Assembly (NCBI GenBank): GCA_963725035.1
Contig: CAVRWX010000001.1
Coordinates: forward strand, 62,001-126,000
Source: JALZKA01 sp963725035
Lineage (GTDB): Bacteria; Actinomycetota; Thermoleophilia; Solirubrobacterales; 70-9
Length of the DNA stretch: 64,000 bases
Reading direction: 5' to 3'
This document shows positions 52,172 to 60,642 of this stretch, piece by piece. Each line of letters starts with the position of its first letter. Positions within the stretch are counted from its first letter, which is position 1. The translations under genes and the position numbers were made by a program. The notes under the pieces are model-generated. The model was not told where the DNA came from. It ran no database searches and worked only from the letters and a program-made list of their open reading frames with translations.

Positions 52172-52696
52172 AACCTCTCGCCAACAGGACGCGTGATTCT
52201 CGGAGTGCTCGCGGTCGAGGCGCGCTCGGGCTACGACATCAAGGCCCTCACCGACCAGTCGACCCGCTTCTTCTGGGCCGCCAGCTACGGGCAGATCTAC
52301 CCCGAGCTCAAGCGCCTGGCCGAGGACGGGCTTGTCGAGGGGTCGGACGAGCCCAGTGGAGGCAGAAAGCGGACCGTCTACCGCATCACCGGCGATGGGC
52401 ATAAGGCCCTCGCTGAGTGGCTCAACGCCCCCGAGCAGCTCCACGAGCTTCGCGACGAAGGCCTCCTGAAGCTCTTCTTCGCGGCCACGCAAGGGAAGGA
52501 CGAGGTGATCGCGGCGATCGAGGGAAAGCGGGACGCCCACGCCGCGAAGCTCGCCGAGCTTCGCGAGATCGAGCCGCACGCCCGAGCTGCCGAGCGCGTC
52601 GGGCCGGCCGAGGTCCTGGGCTACGGGCTTGCCCTCAACGAGTTCGCAATCCGCTGGTGCGACGACACGCTCGAACAGATGAAGAAGGAGAACTAG
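52169..52696 (+). CDS. PadR-family transcriptional regulator
   Basis: A 175-aa protein. The N-terminal winged helix (residues 1-85: TGRVILGVLAVEARSGYDIK, then YPELKRLAEDGLVEG) is followed by the C-terminal helical dimerisation domain, i.e. PadR subfamily 1. The ATG lies within the third operator repeat with no SD, so its mRNA is likely leaderless and repressed by its own product. It is directly followed by an MMPL transporter gene (stop and start adjacent), the usual PadR-exporter pairing. Confidence 0.92.
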   Translation: MNLSPTGRVILGVLAVEARSGYDIKALTDQSTRFFWAASYGQIYPELKRLAEDGLVEGSDEPSGGRKRTVYRITGDGHKALAEWLNAPEQLHELRDEGLLKLFFAATQGKDEVIAAIEGKRDAHAAKLAELREIEPHARAAERVGPAEVLGYGLALNEFAIRWCDDTLEQMKKEN

Positions 52697-54796
52697 ATGC
52701 TCGACCGACTCGCAAACCTCGCCGGCGGACACCCCAAGCGGGTGCTGATCTTCGCCGGGGTCTTCTTCCTCCTCGCCGGCGCGCTCGGCTCCGGCGTCGC
52801 CGACCGGCTCGATCCGTACGGCGCCGACGACCCCGACAAGGAGTCCTTCATTGCGAAGCAGAAGCTCGAGGGCGCCGGCTACCGCGATCCGCAGGCGATC
52901 ATTCTCGTCCAGGGCGCCGACCCCACCTCCCCCGAGGGAGCGAATCGCGTTTCCGAGGTCGGGAAGCAGGTGGCCGAGGTCGAGGGTGTCCGCGGCGTCT
53001 CGGGCTTCGCCGAGACGAAGTCCGACGCATTCGTCTCGAAGGACGGGCAGTCCACCTACCTCGCGGTCCAGTTCGAAGGGACCGAGGACGACGCGCTCCA
53101 GGACACGGGCGAGGCCCTGGTCGCCGAGTTCGAAGGCGAGAACGACATCCTCGTCGGGGGCAACGCGGTCGCCCAGCAGCAGATCAACGAGAACGTCGAA
53201 TCCGACCTTCAGCGCGCCGAGCTCCTGGCCTTCCCGATCCTCTTCCTGCTCTCGTTCCTCTTCTTCAGAAGCCTCGTCGCAGCCGCGCTGCCGCTCCTCA
53301 TTGGAGGCCTCGCGATCGTCTCGACGTTCCTGCTCCTGACCGTCGCGAGCGAACTGGGCTCGATCTCGATCTTCGCCCTCAACCTGGTGACCGGCCTCGG
53401 GCTCGGACTCGCGATCGATTACAGCCTGTTCGTCGTGTCGCGCTATCGCGAGGAGATCGCGAAGTCGGGTGCCGGCATGCCGGCCCTTCGCCGGACAATG
53501 GCGACGGCGGGCCGAACGGTCGCCTATTCGTCGGTCACGGTCGCGGGCGCCCTCGCGGCGCTGGCCATCTTTCCCCAGCGTTTCCTCTACTCGATGGGGA
53601 TCGGTGGAGCGCTCGTCGCGCTGGCCGCCGCGGTCATCTCCTTGACGGTCCTCCCCGCCGTGCTCGCTCTGCTTGGCGAACGCGTGAACTCGCTCTCGCC
53701 GAAGTTTCTCCAGCGCCGCGCCGAGGCCGACTCCCGCCCCGCGACCGAAGGCTTCTGGTACCGCCTCTCGCGCACGGTGATGCGCATCCCGGGACGGATC
53801 GCGTTCGCCAGCGCGACGTTCCTGATCATCCTTGGGATCCCCTTCTTCAGCATCAACTTCACCTCTGTCGACGCCCAGGTTCTGCCGGAGGACACGTCGG
53901 CGCGGATGGTCGACAACGAGCTCCGCTCCGAGTTCCCGCCTTTCCGCGACTCGCCGGTCCAGGTCTACGCCGAGGGATCGGCGGCAGAGGTCAAGTCAAT
54001 CGCGGACGAGGCGGGCCGCCTCGAAGGCGTCTCGGAGGTCGTGCCGCCGCAGCGACTCGAAGGCGACGCGTGGGCAATCGAGGTCGTTTCCACCGACGCG
54101 CCACTCGCCGATCAGAGCCAGGACCTCGTCGCCGACCTACGCGGCGTCGACTCCAGCGCGCTCGTGACGGGGTTCACCGCGAACTTCGTCGACCTTCAGG
54201 AGAGCCTGGCGGAGCATCTTCCGCTCGTCCTTCTGATCGTCGGCCTCGTGACGGTGGTCGTGCTGTTCCTGATGACCGGCTCCGTCGTGCTTCCGATCAA
54301 GCAGCTCATCATGAACCTGCTCGGCCTCAGCGCCGTGTTCGGGATCCTCGTGTTGATCTTCCAGGACGGCCGGTTCGAGGGGCTCCTCGGCTACACCAGC
54401 GACGGTGGCCTCGAATCGACTCAACCTCTTCTCTTGTTCGCGGTCGCCTTCGGGCTATCGACCGACTACGGGGTATTCCTGCTCTCGCGCATCAAGGAGG
54501 CGCGAGACGGCGGCGCATCCGACTCAGAGTCGGTCGCCATCGGGCTCGAGCGCACTGGGCGGATCGTCACCGCCGCCGCGCTCCTCTTCTGCATCGCGAT
54601 CGGGTCATTCGTGACCTCGGAGATCATCTTCATCAAGCAGGTCGGCCTGGGCACGGCCCTCGCCGTCCTCATCGACGCGACGATCATCCGCGCGCTCCTG
54701 GTGCCTTCGCTGATGGAGCTGCTCGGCAAATGGAACTGGTGGGCGCCGGCTCCGCTCAGGCGGCTCCACGGCCGGATCGGCCTGAGCGAGGGCTGA
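52697..54796 (+). CDS. MMPL/RND-family transporter under PadR control
   Basis: A 699-aa export protein with two halves of six transmembrane helices each. The proton-relay motif is visible in GLGLGLAIDYSLFVVSRYREE and in the second half as FGLSTDYGVFLLSRIKE. Two extracytoplasmic domains follow helices 1 and 7. MMPL proteins move lipids, siderophores or drugs in actinobacteria. ATG at 52697 is the base after the PadR stop. A second, damaged MMPL gene lies at 61583. Confidence 0.92.
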   Translation: MLDRLANLAGGHPKRVLIFAGVFFLLAGALGSGVADRLDPYGADDPDKESFIAKQKLEGAGYRDPQAIILVQGADPTSPEGANRVSEVGKQVAEVEGVRGVSGFAETKSDAFVSKDGQSTYLAVQFEGTEDDALQDTGEALVAEFEGENDILVGGNAVAQQQINENVESDLQRAELLAFPILFLLSFLFFRSLVAAALPLLIGGLAIVSTFLLLTVASELGSISIFALNLVTGLGLGLAIDYSLFVVSRYREEIAKSGAGMPALRRTMATAGRTVAYSSVTVAGALAALAIFPQRFLYSMGIGGALVALAAAVISLTVLPAVLALLGERVNSLSPKFLQRRAEADSRPATEGFWYRLSRTVMRIPGRIAFASATFLIILGIPFFSINFTSVDAQVLPEDTSARMVDNELRSEFPPFRDSPVQVYAEGSAAEVKSIADEAGRLEGVSEVVPPQRLEGDAWAIEVVSTDAPLADQSQDLVADLRGVDSSALVTGFTANFVDLQESLAEHLPLVLLIVGLVTVVVLFLMTGSVVLPIKQLIMNLLGLSAVFGILVLIFQDGRFEGLLGYTSDGGLESTQPLLLFAVAFGLSTDYGVFLLSRIKEARDGGASDSESVAIGLERTGRIVTAAALLFCIAIGSFVTSEIIFIKQVGLGTALAVLIDATIIRALLVPSLMELLGKWNWWAPAPLRRLHGRIGLSEG

Positions 54797-54806
54797 CCGT
54801 ACGCCG

Positions 54807-54812
54807 TACACT
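54807..54812 (+). promoter_or_regulatory. -10 box TACACT
   Basis: It lies six bases before the ATG at 54819, predicting a leaderless mRNA for the small secreted protein. Confidence 0.5.
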
Positions 54813-54818
54813 CACGGC

Positions 54819-55295
54819 ATGCGAGGTGCCCTGACGGCAGGAATCTGCATCGGCGCGATCGCGCTCCCGGCGGTCGCCTTGGGCGGGCCCCCTGATCCCG
54901 AGTACGGCGGCAAGATCGACGGGAAGAAGGGCCACTACATCGGCTTCGACATAGGCGGAGTGGCAACAACCGGATCTGAAGAAGATGTTCATCGTGAACG
55001 TGCCCTTCAACTGTGACGACCCCGCCGACGACGGCAAGGACGGCGGCAGCTTCGAAGGCAAGTTCGCGATCGACGCGGACGGCACGTTCGACGACACCAA
55101 GACCGACGACTTCGGGCCCCCGAGCCTCCTCGCGGGGGGGCCGACGGCATCCGGTAACGCTTGAAGGGCAAGCTCAACGGCGACAAAGCCGCGGGACGCT
55201 CATGAGATCGAAGGTTCTCGGATCAGGCGATTGCCACAGCCGGCAAGAAGCGACTGCAAAGTCAAGAAGCCCGCCCCACCGTCCCGCCGAGCTAG
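54819..55295 (+). CDS. small secreted protein, several frameshifts
   Basis: The signal peptide (MRGALTAGICIGAIALPAVALG) is clear, and the mature start reads GGPPDPEYGGKIDGKKGHYIGF. After about 54955 the coding signal moves to other frames: one reads KKMFIVNVPFNCDDPADDGK and GKFAIDADGTFDD, and after about 55140 another reads KGKLNGDKAAG. The likely end is TAG at 55293-55295. This suggests a beta-rich exported protein of about 155 aa with at least three indels. It could be a real pseudogene. Its stop overlaps that of recR on the opposite strand. Confidence 0.5.
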
Positions 55296-55883
55296 ACCGT
55301 CCCGGCGGCCCGAGAAGGCGCGGCCGAGCGTGACCTCGTCCGCGTGCTCGAGGTCGGCGCCCACCGGAAGGCCGCTTGCCAGACGGGTGACCTGGGCCTT
55401 GTCGCGGAGGAGCTCTGCGATGTGGATGGCCGTCGCCTCGCCGGTCGTGGTGGGGTTGGTGGCGAGCACGACCTCCGTCACGCCGCCGGCCTCGACGCGG
55501 CGCAGGAGCTCGTTGATCTTCAGGTCTGACGGATCGATGCCGTCGATTGGCGAGAGCGCCCCGCCGAGCACGTGGTAGAGGCCGCGGAACTCGTGCGTCC
55601 GCTCGATCGGGATCACGTCCTGGGGCTCCTCGACCACACAGATAACACCGGCTTCGCGGCGCTGGTCCTCACAGATGTTGCAGCGCGGACCTTCCGCCAG
55701 GTTGAAGCAGACCTCGCACAGGCCCACCTTCGCCTTGACCTCCCGGATCGCGTCCGCGAGGGCCAGCGCGTCGTCGTCGGACGCGCGGAGCACGTGGAAG
55801 GCAAGGCGCTGAGCGGTCCGCTGCCCGATCCCGGGCAGCTTCGCCATCTCGGCGATCAGCCGCTGGATCGGCTGCGCGTACAA
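55292..55883 (-). CDS. recR: recombination mediator protein RecR, frameshift at the last codons
   Basis: A 196-aa RecFOR-pathway protein that loads RecA at gaps. TTG start at 55883 with GGGGA upstream. It has the helix-hairpin-helix LPGIGQRTAQRLAF, the zinc finger CEVCFNLAEGPRCNIC, the Toprim segment VICVVEEPQDVIPIE and the C-terminal EVTLGRAFSGRR. In the sequence as given the frame misses its stop and runs about 90 bases further; removing one base of a G run gives ...GRRTV and TAG at 55294-55292, the family's usual end. Third gene of dnaX-ybaB-recR. Confidence 0.9.
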
Positions 55884-55897
55884 GCGTTCCCCGCTCT

Positions 55898-56266
55898 TTA
55901 GGTCCCGGGCAGGCCCAAGCCGCCGAGGCCTCCCCCGCCGGGTCCGCCGAGTCCGCCCATGATGCCGCCGAGTCGCGACTCGGCAAGCTCCTGAGCGGCT
56001 CGAATCCCCTCGTTGACGGCTGCCATGACCATGTCCTGGAGCAGCTCGGGGTCCTCGGGGTCGATGGCCTCGGGGTCGATCGAGATCTCGAGCAGCCGCA
56101 TGTCGCCGCTCATCTTCACCTTCACCATGCCGCCACCGGCGCTGGCGTCGACGACTTCGTCCTTCAGCCCCGCTTGGGCTTCGGTCATCTCGGCCTGCAT
56201 CTGCTGGGCCTGTTTCATCATCGCGTTCAGGTCGAGCCCGCCGGGCCCGCCTCGGGGTCTTGCCAT
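55898..56266 (-). CDS. ybaB: YbaB/EbfC nucleoid-associated protein
   Basis: A 122-aa dimeric DNA-binding protein. It has the helical MKQAQQMQAEMTEAQ start, the beta core GGMVKVKMSGDMRLLEISID, and the C-terminal helix followed by a Gly-rich tail (GGLGGPGGGGLGG). It almost always lies between dnaX and recR, as here, and may assist repair or chromosome structure. The start is 2 bases after the dnaX stop. Confidence 0.93.
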   Translation of the reverse strand: MARPRGGPGGLDLNAMMKQAQQMQAEMTEAQAGLKDEVVDASAGGGMVKVKMSGDMRLLEISIDPEAIDPEDPELLQDMVMAAVNEGIRAAQELAESRLGGIMGGLGGPGGGGLGGLGLPGT

Positions 56267-56268
56267 GT

Positions 56269-58011
56269 CTAAGCCGCCTCTCCGGTGTCGATTCCCGGGC
56301 TCGCATCGAGCCCAGCGTCCATCCCTGACGCTCCTGCGTCTCCCCCTTCGGCGGACGCGACGTCGAACTCGACGCCGTCGAACGCATCCTTTATGTGCTC
56401 GAACACCTCATCGGCGCTCATCTCCTCCTCGGCCTGTGCTTCGGGCTGAGCCTCCTCGCCTTCCAGGACTACGTACACGGGCCGAAGCCTCTCGCCGACG
56501 ATCGTCTTTACGGCATCCGCGAGCCTCTCCTTCGCCTCGACCGCCTCCGCCTTGCGCTTGGCGAACCCGGAACCGACCGGGAACCCCACCTGGACCACGG
56601 CCTGCTCGACGTCAACGGCGATCGGGCGGGCAACGGACAGCGCCTGTGAGAGAAGCTCGGAGCTGGATTTGACCTGGTCCATGACCGCGGGCCAGAGGCC
56701 GACGAGTCGTTCGAGATCAAGCTGCTCCTTCGCCTCGGCCTGCGGCTCGGCGGCCTCCGCTTCAAGCGGCGCCTCCTGGATCGGCTCGGCGGCAACAGCC
56801 TGCAGCGCCTCCGGTGCCTCGGCAGGTGCGGCGGACGGTTCCGCCGGCGCAGCCGGCTTGCCGTCCAGCGCGCGCTCAACGCGCTCGAGGCGCTGAGCGA
56901 ACGCCTCGCGGCCCGGGTCGAGCTGCGGGCGGGCCGCGCGAAGCAGCGCAAGTTCCATCGTCATGCGTGGCTCGTCGCCTTCGCGGATCGCCGTGAGCGC
57001 GGCTGAGACGGAATCGATCGCACGCGTCAGCCCGAGGTCCGTGAACGAGGCGGCCTGGGCCTGCATCCGGGCGGGATCGGCGGCTTGAAGGGCGTCGGAG
57101 CCGAAATCGTCGCCGGCGGCGCGGATGATCAGAAGCTGGCGCAGATGCGCCAGGAGGTCGCGGCCGAACTGGGCGACGTCGCGGCCGGAGCGCGCGAGGC
57201 CCTCGCTGGCCTCCAGGGTGGCGCGCCCGTCGCCCTGGGCGATCGCGTCGGCTGCGGCGAGGATCAGGGTCGCGTCGGCAACTCCAAGAACGGCGAGGAC
57301 ATCGTCGGTCTCGATCCGCTTGCCGCCGTATGCAACGAGCTGGTCGAGCGTGCCGAGCGCGTCGCGGAAGCTTCCGGACGCCGAGCGGGCAACCGCGGCT
57401 ACCGCGCCCTCGTCGATCTCGATCGATTCCGCTTTGGCCACGCGGCGGAGGACCTCGGCGATCTGTTCCGGCGCCGGCCGCGCGAAATCGAAGCGCTGAC
57501 AGCGATCGACGATCGTGGGCATGACCTTGTGCGGCTCCGTCGTGGCCAGGACGAAGACCGTCGAGGGCGGCGGCTCCTCGAGCGTCTTGAGAAAGGCGTT
57601 CCATGCCTCGCGGGTGAGCATGTGAGCCTCGTCCAGGATGTAGACCTTCCACTTCCCGGCGGCCGGGGCGAAGCCGACCCGCTCGCGGAGCTCGCGGATG
57701 TCATCGACGGAGCGGTTCGACGCGGCGTCCATCTCGATGACGTCCATCGATGAGCCGGCCGCGATCGAAGTGCACGCCTCACAGGTACCGCACGGCTCGA
57801 GCGTGGGCCCGTTGACGCAGTTGAGGGAGCGCGCGAGGATCTTCGCGATCGACGTCTTGCCCGTTCCGCGGGAACCCACGAAGAGGTAGGCGTGGTGGAC
57901 GCGATCGCGCTCGATCGCGTTGGAAAGTGTCCTGACGACGTGCTCCTGGCCGACCACCTGCGAGAAGCTCAGAGGGCGGTGGCGGCGGTAAAGGGAGGGT
58001 TGCGCGGACAC
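56269..58011 (-). CDS. dnaX: DNA polymerase III subunit gamma/tau
   Basis: A 580-aa clamp-loader ATPase. It has the Walker A GSRGTGKTS, four-cysteine zinc module (NCVNGPTLEPCGTCEAC), Walker B DEAHML, sensor ATTEPHK and arginine finger region (GSFRDALGTLDQL). The C-terminal 200 residues are Ala/Glu/Pro-rich (tau part). GTG at 58011 is preferred to TTG 58029 because the family begins shortly before SLYRRHRPLSF and a TACACT -10 (complement of 58019-58024) is 7 bases upstream, so transcription is leaderless. No slippery heptamer for a gamma form was seen. Confidence 0.93.
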   Translation of the reverse strand: MSAQPSLYRRHRPLSFSQVVGQEHVVRTLSNAIERDRVHHAYLFVGSRGTGKTSIAKILARSLNCVNGPTLEPCGTCEACTSIAAGSSMDVIEMDAASNRSVDDIRELRERVGFAPAAGKWKVYILDEAHMLTREAWNAFLKTLEEPPPSTVFVLATTEPHKVMPTIVDRCQRFDFARPAPEQIAEVLRRVAKAESIEIDEGAVAAVARSASGSFRDALGTLDQLVAYGGKRIETDDVLAVLGVADATLILAAADAIAQGDGRATLEASEGLARSGRDVAQFGRDLLAHLRQLLIIRAAGDDFGSDALQAADPARMQAQAASFTDLGLTRAIDSVSAALTAIREGDEPRMTMELALLRAARPQLDPGREAFAQRLERVERALDGKPAAPAEPSAAPAEAPEALQAVAAEPIQEAPLEAEAAEPQAEAKEQLDLERLVGLWPAVMDQVKSSSELLSQALSVARPIAVDVEQAVVQVGFPVGSGFAKRKAEAVEAKERLADAVKTIVGERLRPVYVVLEGEEAQPEAQAEEEMSADEVFEHIKDAFDGVEFDVASAEGGDAGASGMDAGLDASPGIDTGEAA

Positions 58012-58135
58012 TTTGGCGAGTGTATTCAAGCTTCAGGCGGGGCTGCCGAAGGAAAAGCCATGAGCTGAATTGGGCAGGAGCGCGCCAGCTTCTGGAAGTC
58101 ACCTCTCGCTCCCTAGCGAAAGCTTGATGGGCCAT

Positions 58136-58155
58136 CCGTCCAGCGAACTGGACGG
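58136..58155. other. hairpin in the dnaX/M15 intergenic region
   Basis: Perfect 8-base stem CCGTCCAG / CTGGACGG with a CGAA loop. It lies in the 250-base gap between the divergent dnaX and M15-like genes, which holds no other recognised feature or known riboswitch core. Confidence 0.5.
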
Positions 58156-58262
58156 TGTAGAAGAGCCTGTTGTTCCCATTCCAGTGGGGTTTTTCGTCGT
58201 TCGCCGCAACGCGTCTTGCATCGAGATTTCCGGGCGACTCCAGCGGAAGGAATTCCGCTCCG

Positions 58263-58997
58263 ATGTTCGACGTGGTGTTTCGGAAGGCATACATCGGAGT
58301 TGCGGTGGTCGCTGCCCTCGCAGCGCTCGCGTCCGCCCCGGCCTCGGCGAGGATGCAGAGCGTCGAGATCTCAGGCAAGGTCTGCCAGACCACGGGCGGA
58401 GGCAAGTTCGTGAACATCCCGGGCTTCCCCGGCGAGAAGATCGACCGCCGCCTGCTTCGGGACGTCAAGTTTCTGCGCCGTAAGTACAAGATCTTCATCA
58501 CCGACGGCTTCTCGACCGACCCGGTGCATTCGGCAAACGGCGAGCACCCTCGCGGCCTGGCCCTTGACATCGTCCCGAACTTCGCCGCGGGCGGCAGCTG
58601 GAACGACATCGACAAGCTCGCGAAGTGGGCGGAGCCCTCGCAGAACAAGCCTCGCGCGCCCTTCCGGTGGGTCGGCTACAACGGCGACTCGGGTCACGGG
58701 AGCGGCCACCACCTTCACCTCTCCTACAACCACACCGGCGCCAAGTTCGGCAAGCCGGCGGACACGATGTACTCGGTCAAGTGCCCGAAGCCCGTCGGCG
58801 GCGACACCGAGCCCGACCGCGACAACGATGGCGGAGGCGGTGGAAATGGCGGCGGCATCTCGCCCGGCGATGGCGACGGCAATGACGGCGGTGGTGGTGG
58901 CGGCGGCGGCGGAACCGGCGGCGGCATCTCGCCCCGGAGCTTCGACCCCGGCGACCTTGCACCGGTCCACCCCGAGACCGGCGGCGTTGACGGCTAA
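58263..58997 (+). CDS. secreted M15-like (D,D-carboxypeptidase fold) protein with Gly/Asp tail
   Basis: A 244-aa protein with a signal peptide (VVFRKAYIGVAVVAALAALA...ASA). The central domain shows the LAS/M15 metallopeptidase pattern: HPRGLALDIV (first His, Asp) and later GHHLHLSYNH (second zinc His). A catalytic Glu/Asp between them is not obvious. The last 65 residues are almost only Gly, Asp and Asn, with two GGGISP units, probably a flexible surface tail. The likely role is trimming peptidoglycan peptides or a related hydrolysis; activity is uncertain. Confidence 0.75.
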   Translation: MFDVVFRKAYIGVAVVAALAALASAPASARMQSVEISGKVCQTTGGGKFVNIPGFPGEKIDRRLLRDVKFLRRKYKIFITDGFSTDPVHSANGEHPRGLALDIVPNFAAGGSWNDIDKLAKWAEPSQNKPRAPFRWVGYNGDSGHGSGHHLHLSYNHTGAKFGKPADTMYSVKCPKPVGGDTEPDRDNDGGGGGNGGGISPGDGDGNDGGGGGGGGGTGGGISPRSFDPGDLAPVHPETGGVDG

Positions 58998-59010
58998 CAA
59001 GCCGCCGGTT

Positions 59011-59016
59011 TAGGCT
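59011..59016 (+). promoter_or_regulatory. -10 box TAGGCT of the dipeptidase gene
   Basis: It lies seven bases before the GTG at 59024. Confidence 0.5.
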
Positions 59017-59023
59017 GGCGGGC

Positions 59024-60281
59024 GTGCCCCCGCCGGAGGAAGCAGCGCACGCCGCGCCCATCGCCGACCTCCACTGCCACTACCCGATGCACCTCCTGGC
59101 GCGTGATGAGGAGGTGCAGGAGCACCTTCCCGACCGCGAGGGCGGGACCTCGCCTTCGACGCTCACGCTCGAACACGTCGTCCGCGTCCGCGAGCAGCCT
59201 GGCGTGCTCGCCAAGGTCCGAGCGTTCCTTCTCCTCGTCATCGCGAAGCTCTTCAACAACGCGAGCTTCGAATCGGGCTGGCGGGTGGACCTTCCCCGGC
59301 TCGCTGCCGGCGGCGTGCGGATCGTCTTCTCGGTCCTCTACCTGCCGTGGACCGAGATCGACGACCCGGATCGGGACGGCGACTACGACGAGCTCCTGAC
59401 CAGACTCGACGAGGTCGAGGCCGAGCTCTCCCGCGAGCCGCCGGAGACGCGGCCCGTCGTTGTCAAGAAGGAAGCCGACCTCGACCGGGCACTCGAGCGA
59501 GAGGCGCATCGCCATCGTCCATTGCATCGAGGGCGGGATGCACCTTGGCGCCGACGAGTCGCTGATCGACGGGCGGGTCGCGGAGCTCGCGCGCAGGGGC
59601 GTCACCTACATCACCCTCGCCCACCTCTTCTACCGCGGCGTCGCCACCAACGCCCCAGCGCTTCCGATGCTGAGCGATCGGGCCTACAACACGATCTTCT
59701 GCCAGCCCAAGAACGGCGGCCTCAGCACGATCGGCGAAGCGGCGGTGAGGGCGATGTACAAGCACGGCGTCCTGGTGGACGTCAGCCATATGCGCGAGGA
59801 CGCCCTGGCAGAGACGTTCGCGTTGCTCAGGGCCATCGACGAGGAAACTGGCACGGATCCGAAGGACCACCCGGTGATCGCGACCCATGCGGGCTACCGG
59901 TTCGGCGATCAGGCCTACATGCTCAGCGACGACACCATCCGCGAGATCGCGGCGCGCGACGGGGTGATCGGGCTGATCATGGCCGAGCACCAGCTCTACG
60001 ACGAAGTCGACGTCGGCGATGCCACGGGCTTCGACGCGACGCTCGATGTGGTCCGCAGCCACATCGGCGCGATCCACGGGGTCGCGGGCTCCCACGCGCA
60101 TGTGGGAATCGGTTCCGACCTAGATGGGTTCATCAAGCCGACAGTCGCCGGGATCGACAACGCCGACGACCTTGCGAAGTTCCGCGAGCCGCTCGCAATG
60201 GAATACGGCCCAGACGCCGCCGCAATCCTCGGCGGCAACGCTGAGCGAGTGCTCCGCAAGGCGCTCCGCGCCCGGGCCTAG
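59024..60281 (+). CDS. membrane-dipeptidase-type peptidase M19, one frameshift
   Basis: A 418-aa amidohydrolase-fold dipeptidase after removal of one base near 59500. It has the N-terminal metal motif DLHCHYPMH, then IEGGMHLG (metal-bridging Glu) after the shift, LVDVSHMRE and VIATHAGYRF (zinc histidines), and GIGSDLDGF with the conserved Asp. Members cleave dipeptides, some with D-residues. GTG start, probably leaderless. It lies downstream of the M15-like gene, and both may act on wall peptides, which is an inference from the neighbours only. Confidence 0.88.
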
Positions 60282-60288
60282 AGCGCCT

Positions 60289-60327
60289 GTGGTGAAAACG
60301 TTTCGCTCAGCGAAACAAACCCACCAC
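60289..60327. terminator. nested hairpin between the dipeptidase gene and ffs
   Basis: Outer arms GTGGTG/CACCAC enclose the inner perfect stem GTTTCGC/GCGAAAC. On the minus strand the inner stem is followed by GTTTTC. It can end the dipeptidase mRNA on the plus strand and the SRP RNA region on the minus strand. Confidence 0.55.
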
Positions 60328-60408
60328 ACGCCAGCCGAAAAACGGCATGGACCGTGCGGGCCCGCCTTCGAAGGCGGTTTCCCGAGCGTTCCCGTCGTGG
60401 CTGGCTCC

Positions 60409-60505
60409 GGTCAGGCCTATCCGCGTCGCTTGCTCGCTACCGCTTAAGGCTGCTTCCTTCCGGACCTGACCTGATTCACGGGCGCGCATCGCGCGGGACC
60501 TGACC
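60409..60505 (-). ncRNA. ffs: signal recognition particle RNA (small bacterial type)
   Basis: About 97 nt. The minus strand contains the universally conserved SRP domain IV sequence (CAGGTCAGGTCC, GGAAGGAAGCAGCC, complement of 60448-60474) with its GGAA tetraloop and asymmetric loop. The ends pair through GGTCAGG (5') and CCTGACC (3'), and GC-rich internal segments also pair. It works with Ffh in cotranslational membrane targeting. The flanks (60506-60642 and 60328-60408) hold no other gene; a CCGCCTTCGAAGGCGG palindrome lies at 60362-60377. Confidence 0.93.
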
Positions 60506-60630
60506 ATCAACGCCGCCCTCGACGTACTGACCTCGAGAGACCACTGTCCTCGAGCGAGCGTTCAGCCCCGCTAGAGCGGATTGCGGGTGACAAGGCACCG
60601 CTAGCGCCCCACCTAGCACGGTCCGTCGGG

Positions 60631-60636
60631 GATACT
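60631..60636 (+). promoter_or_regulatory. -10 box GATACT of the SDR gene
   Basis: It lies six bases before the ATG at 60643. Confidence 0.55.
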
Positions 60637-60642
60637 AGAGGT

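Noticed and set aside
58800..58940. GGC/GGT-rich run that looks like a DNA repeat
   Set aside because: It is coding sequence for the Gly/Asp-rich tail of the M15-like protein; no unit of constant length is repeated.
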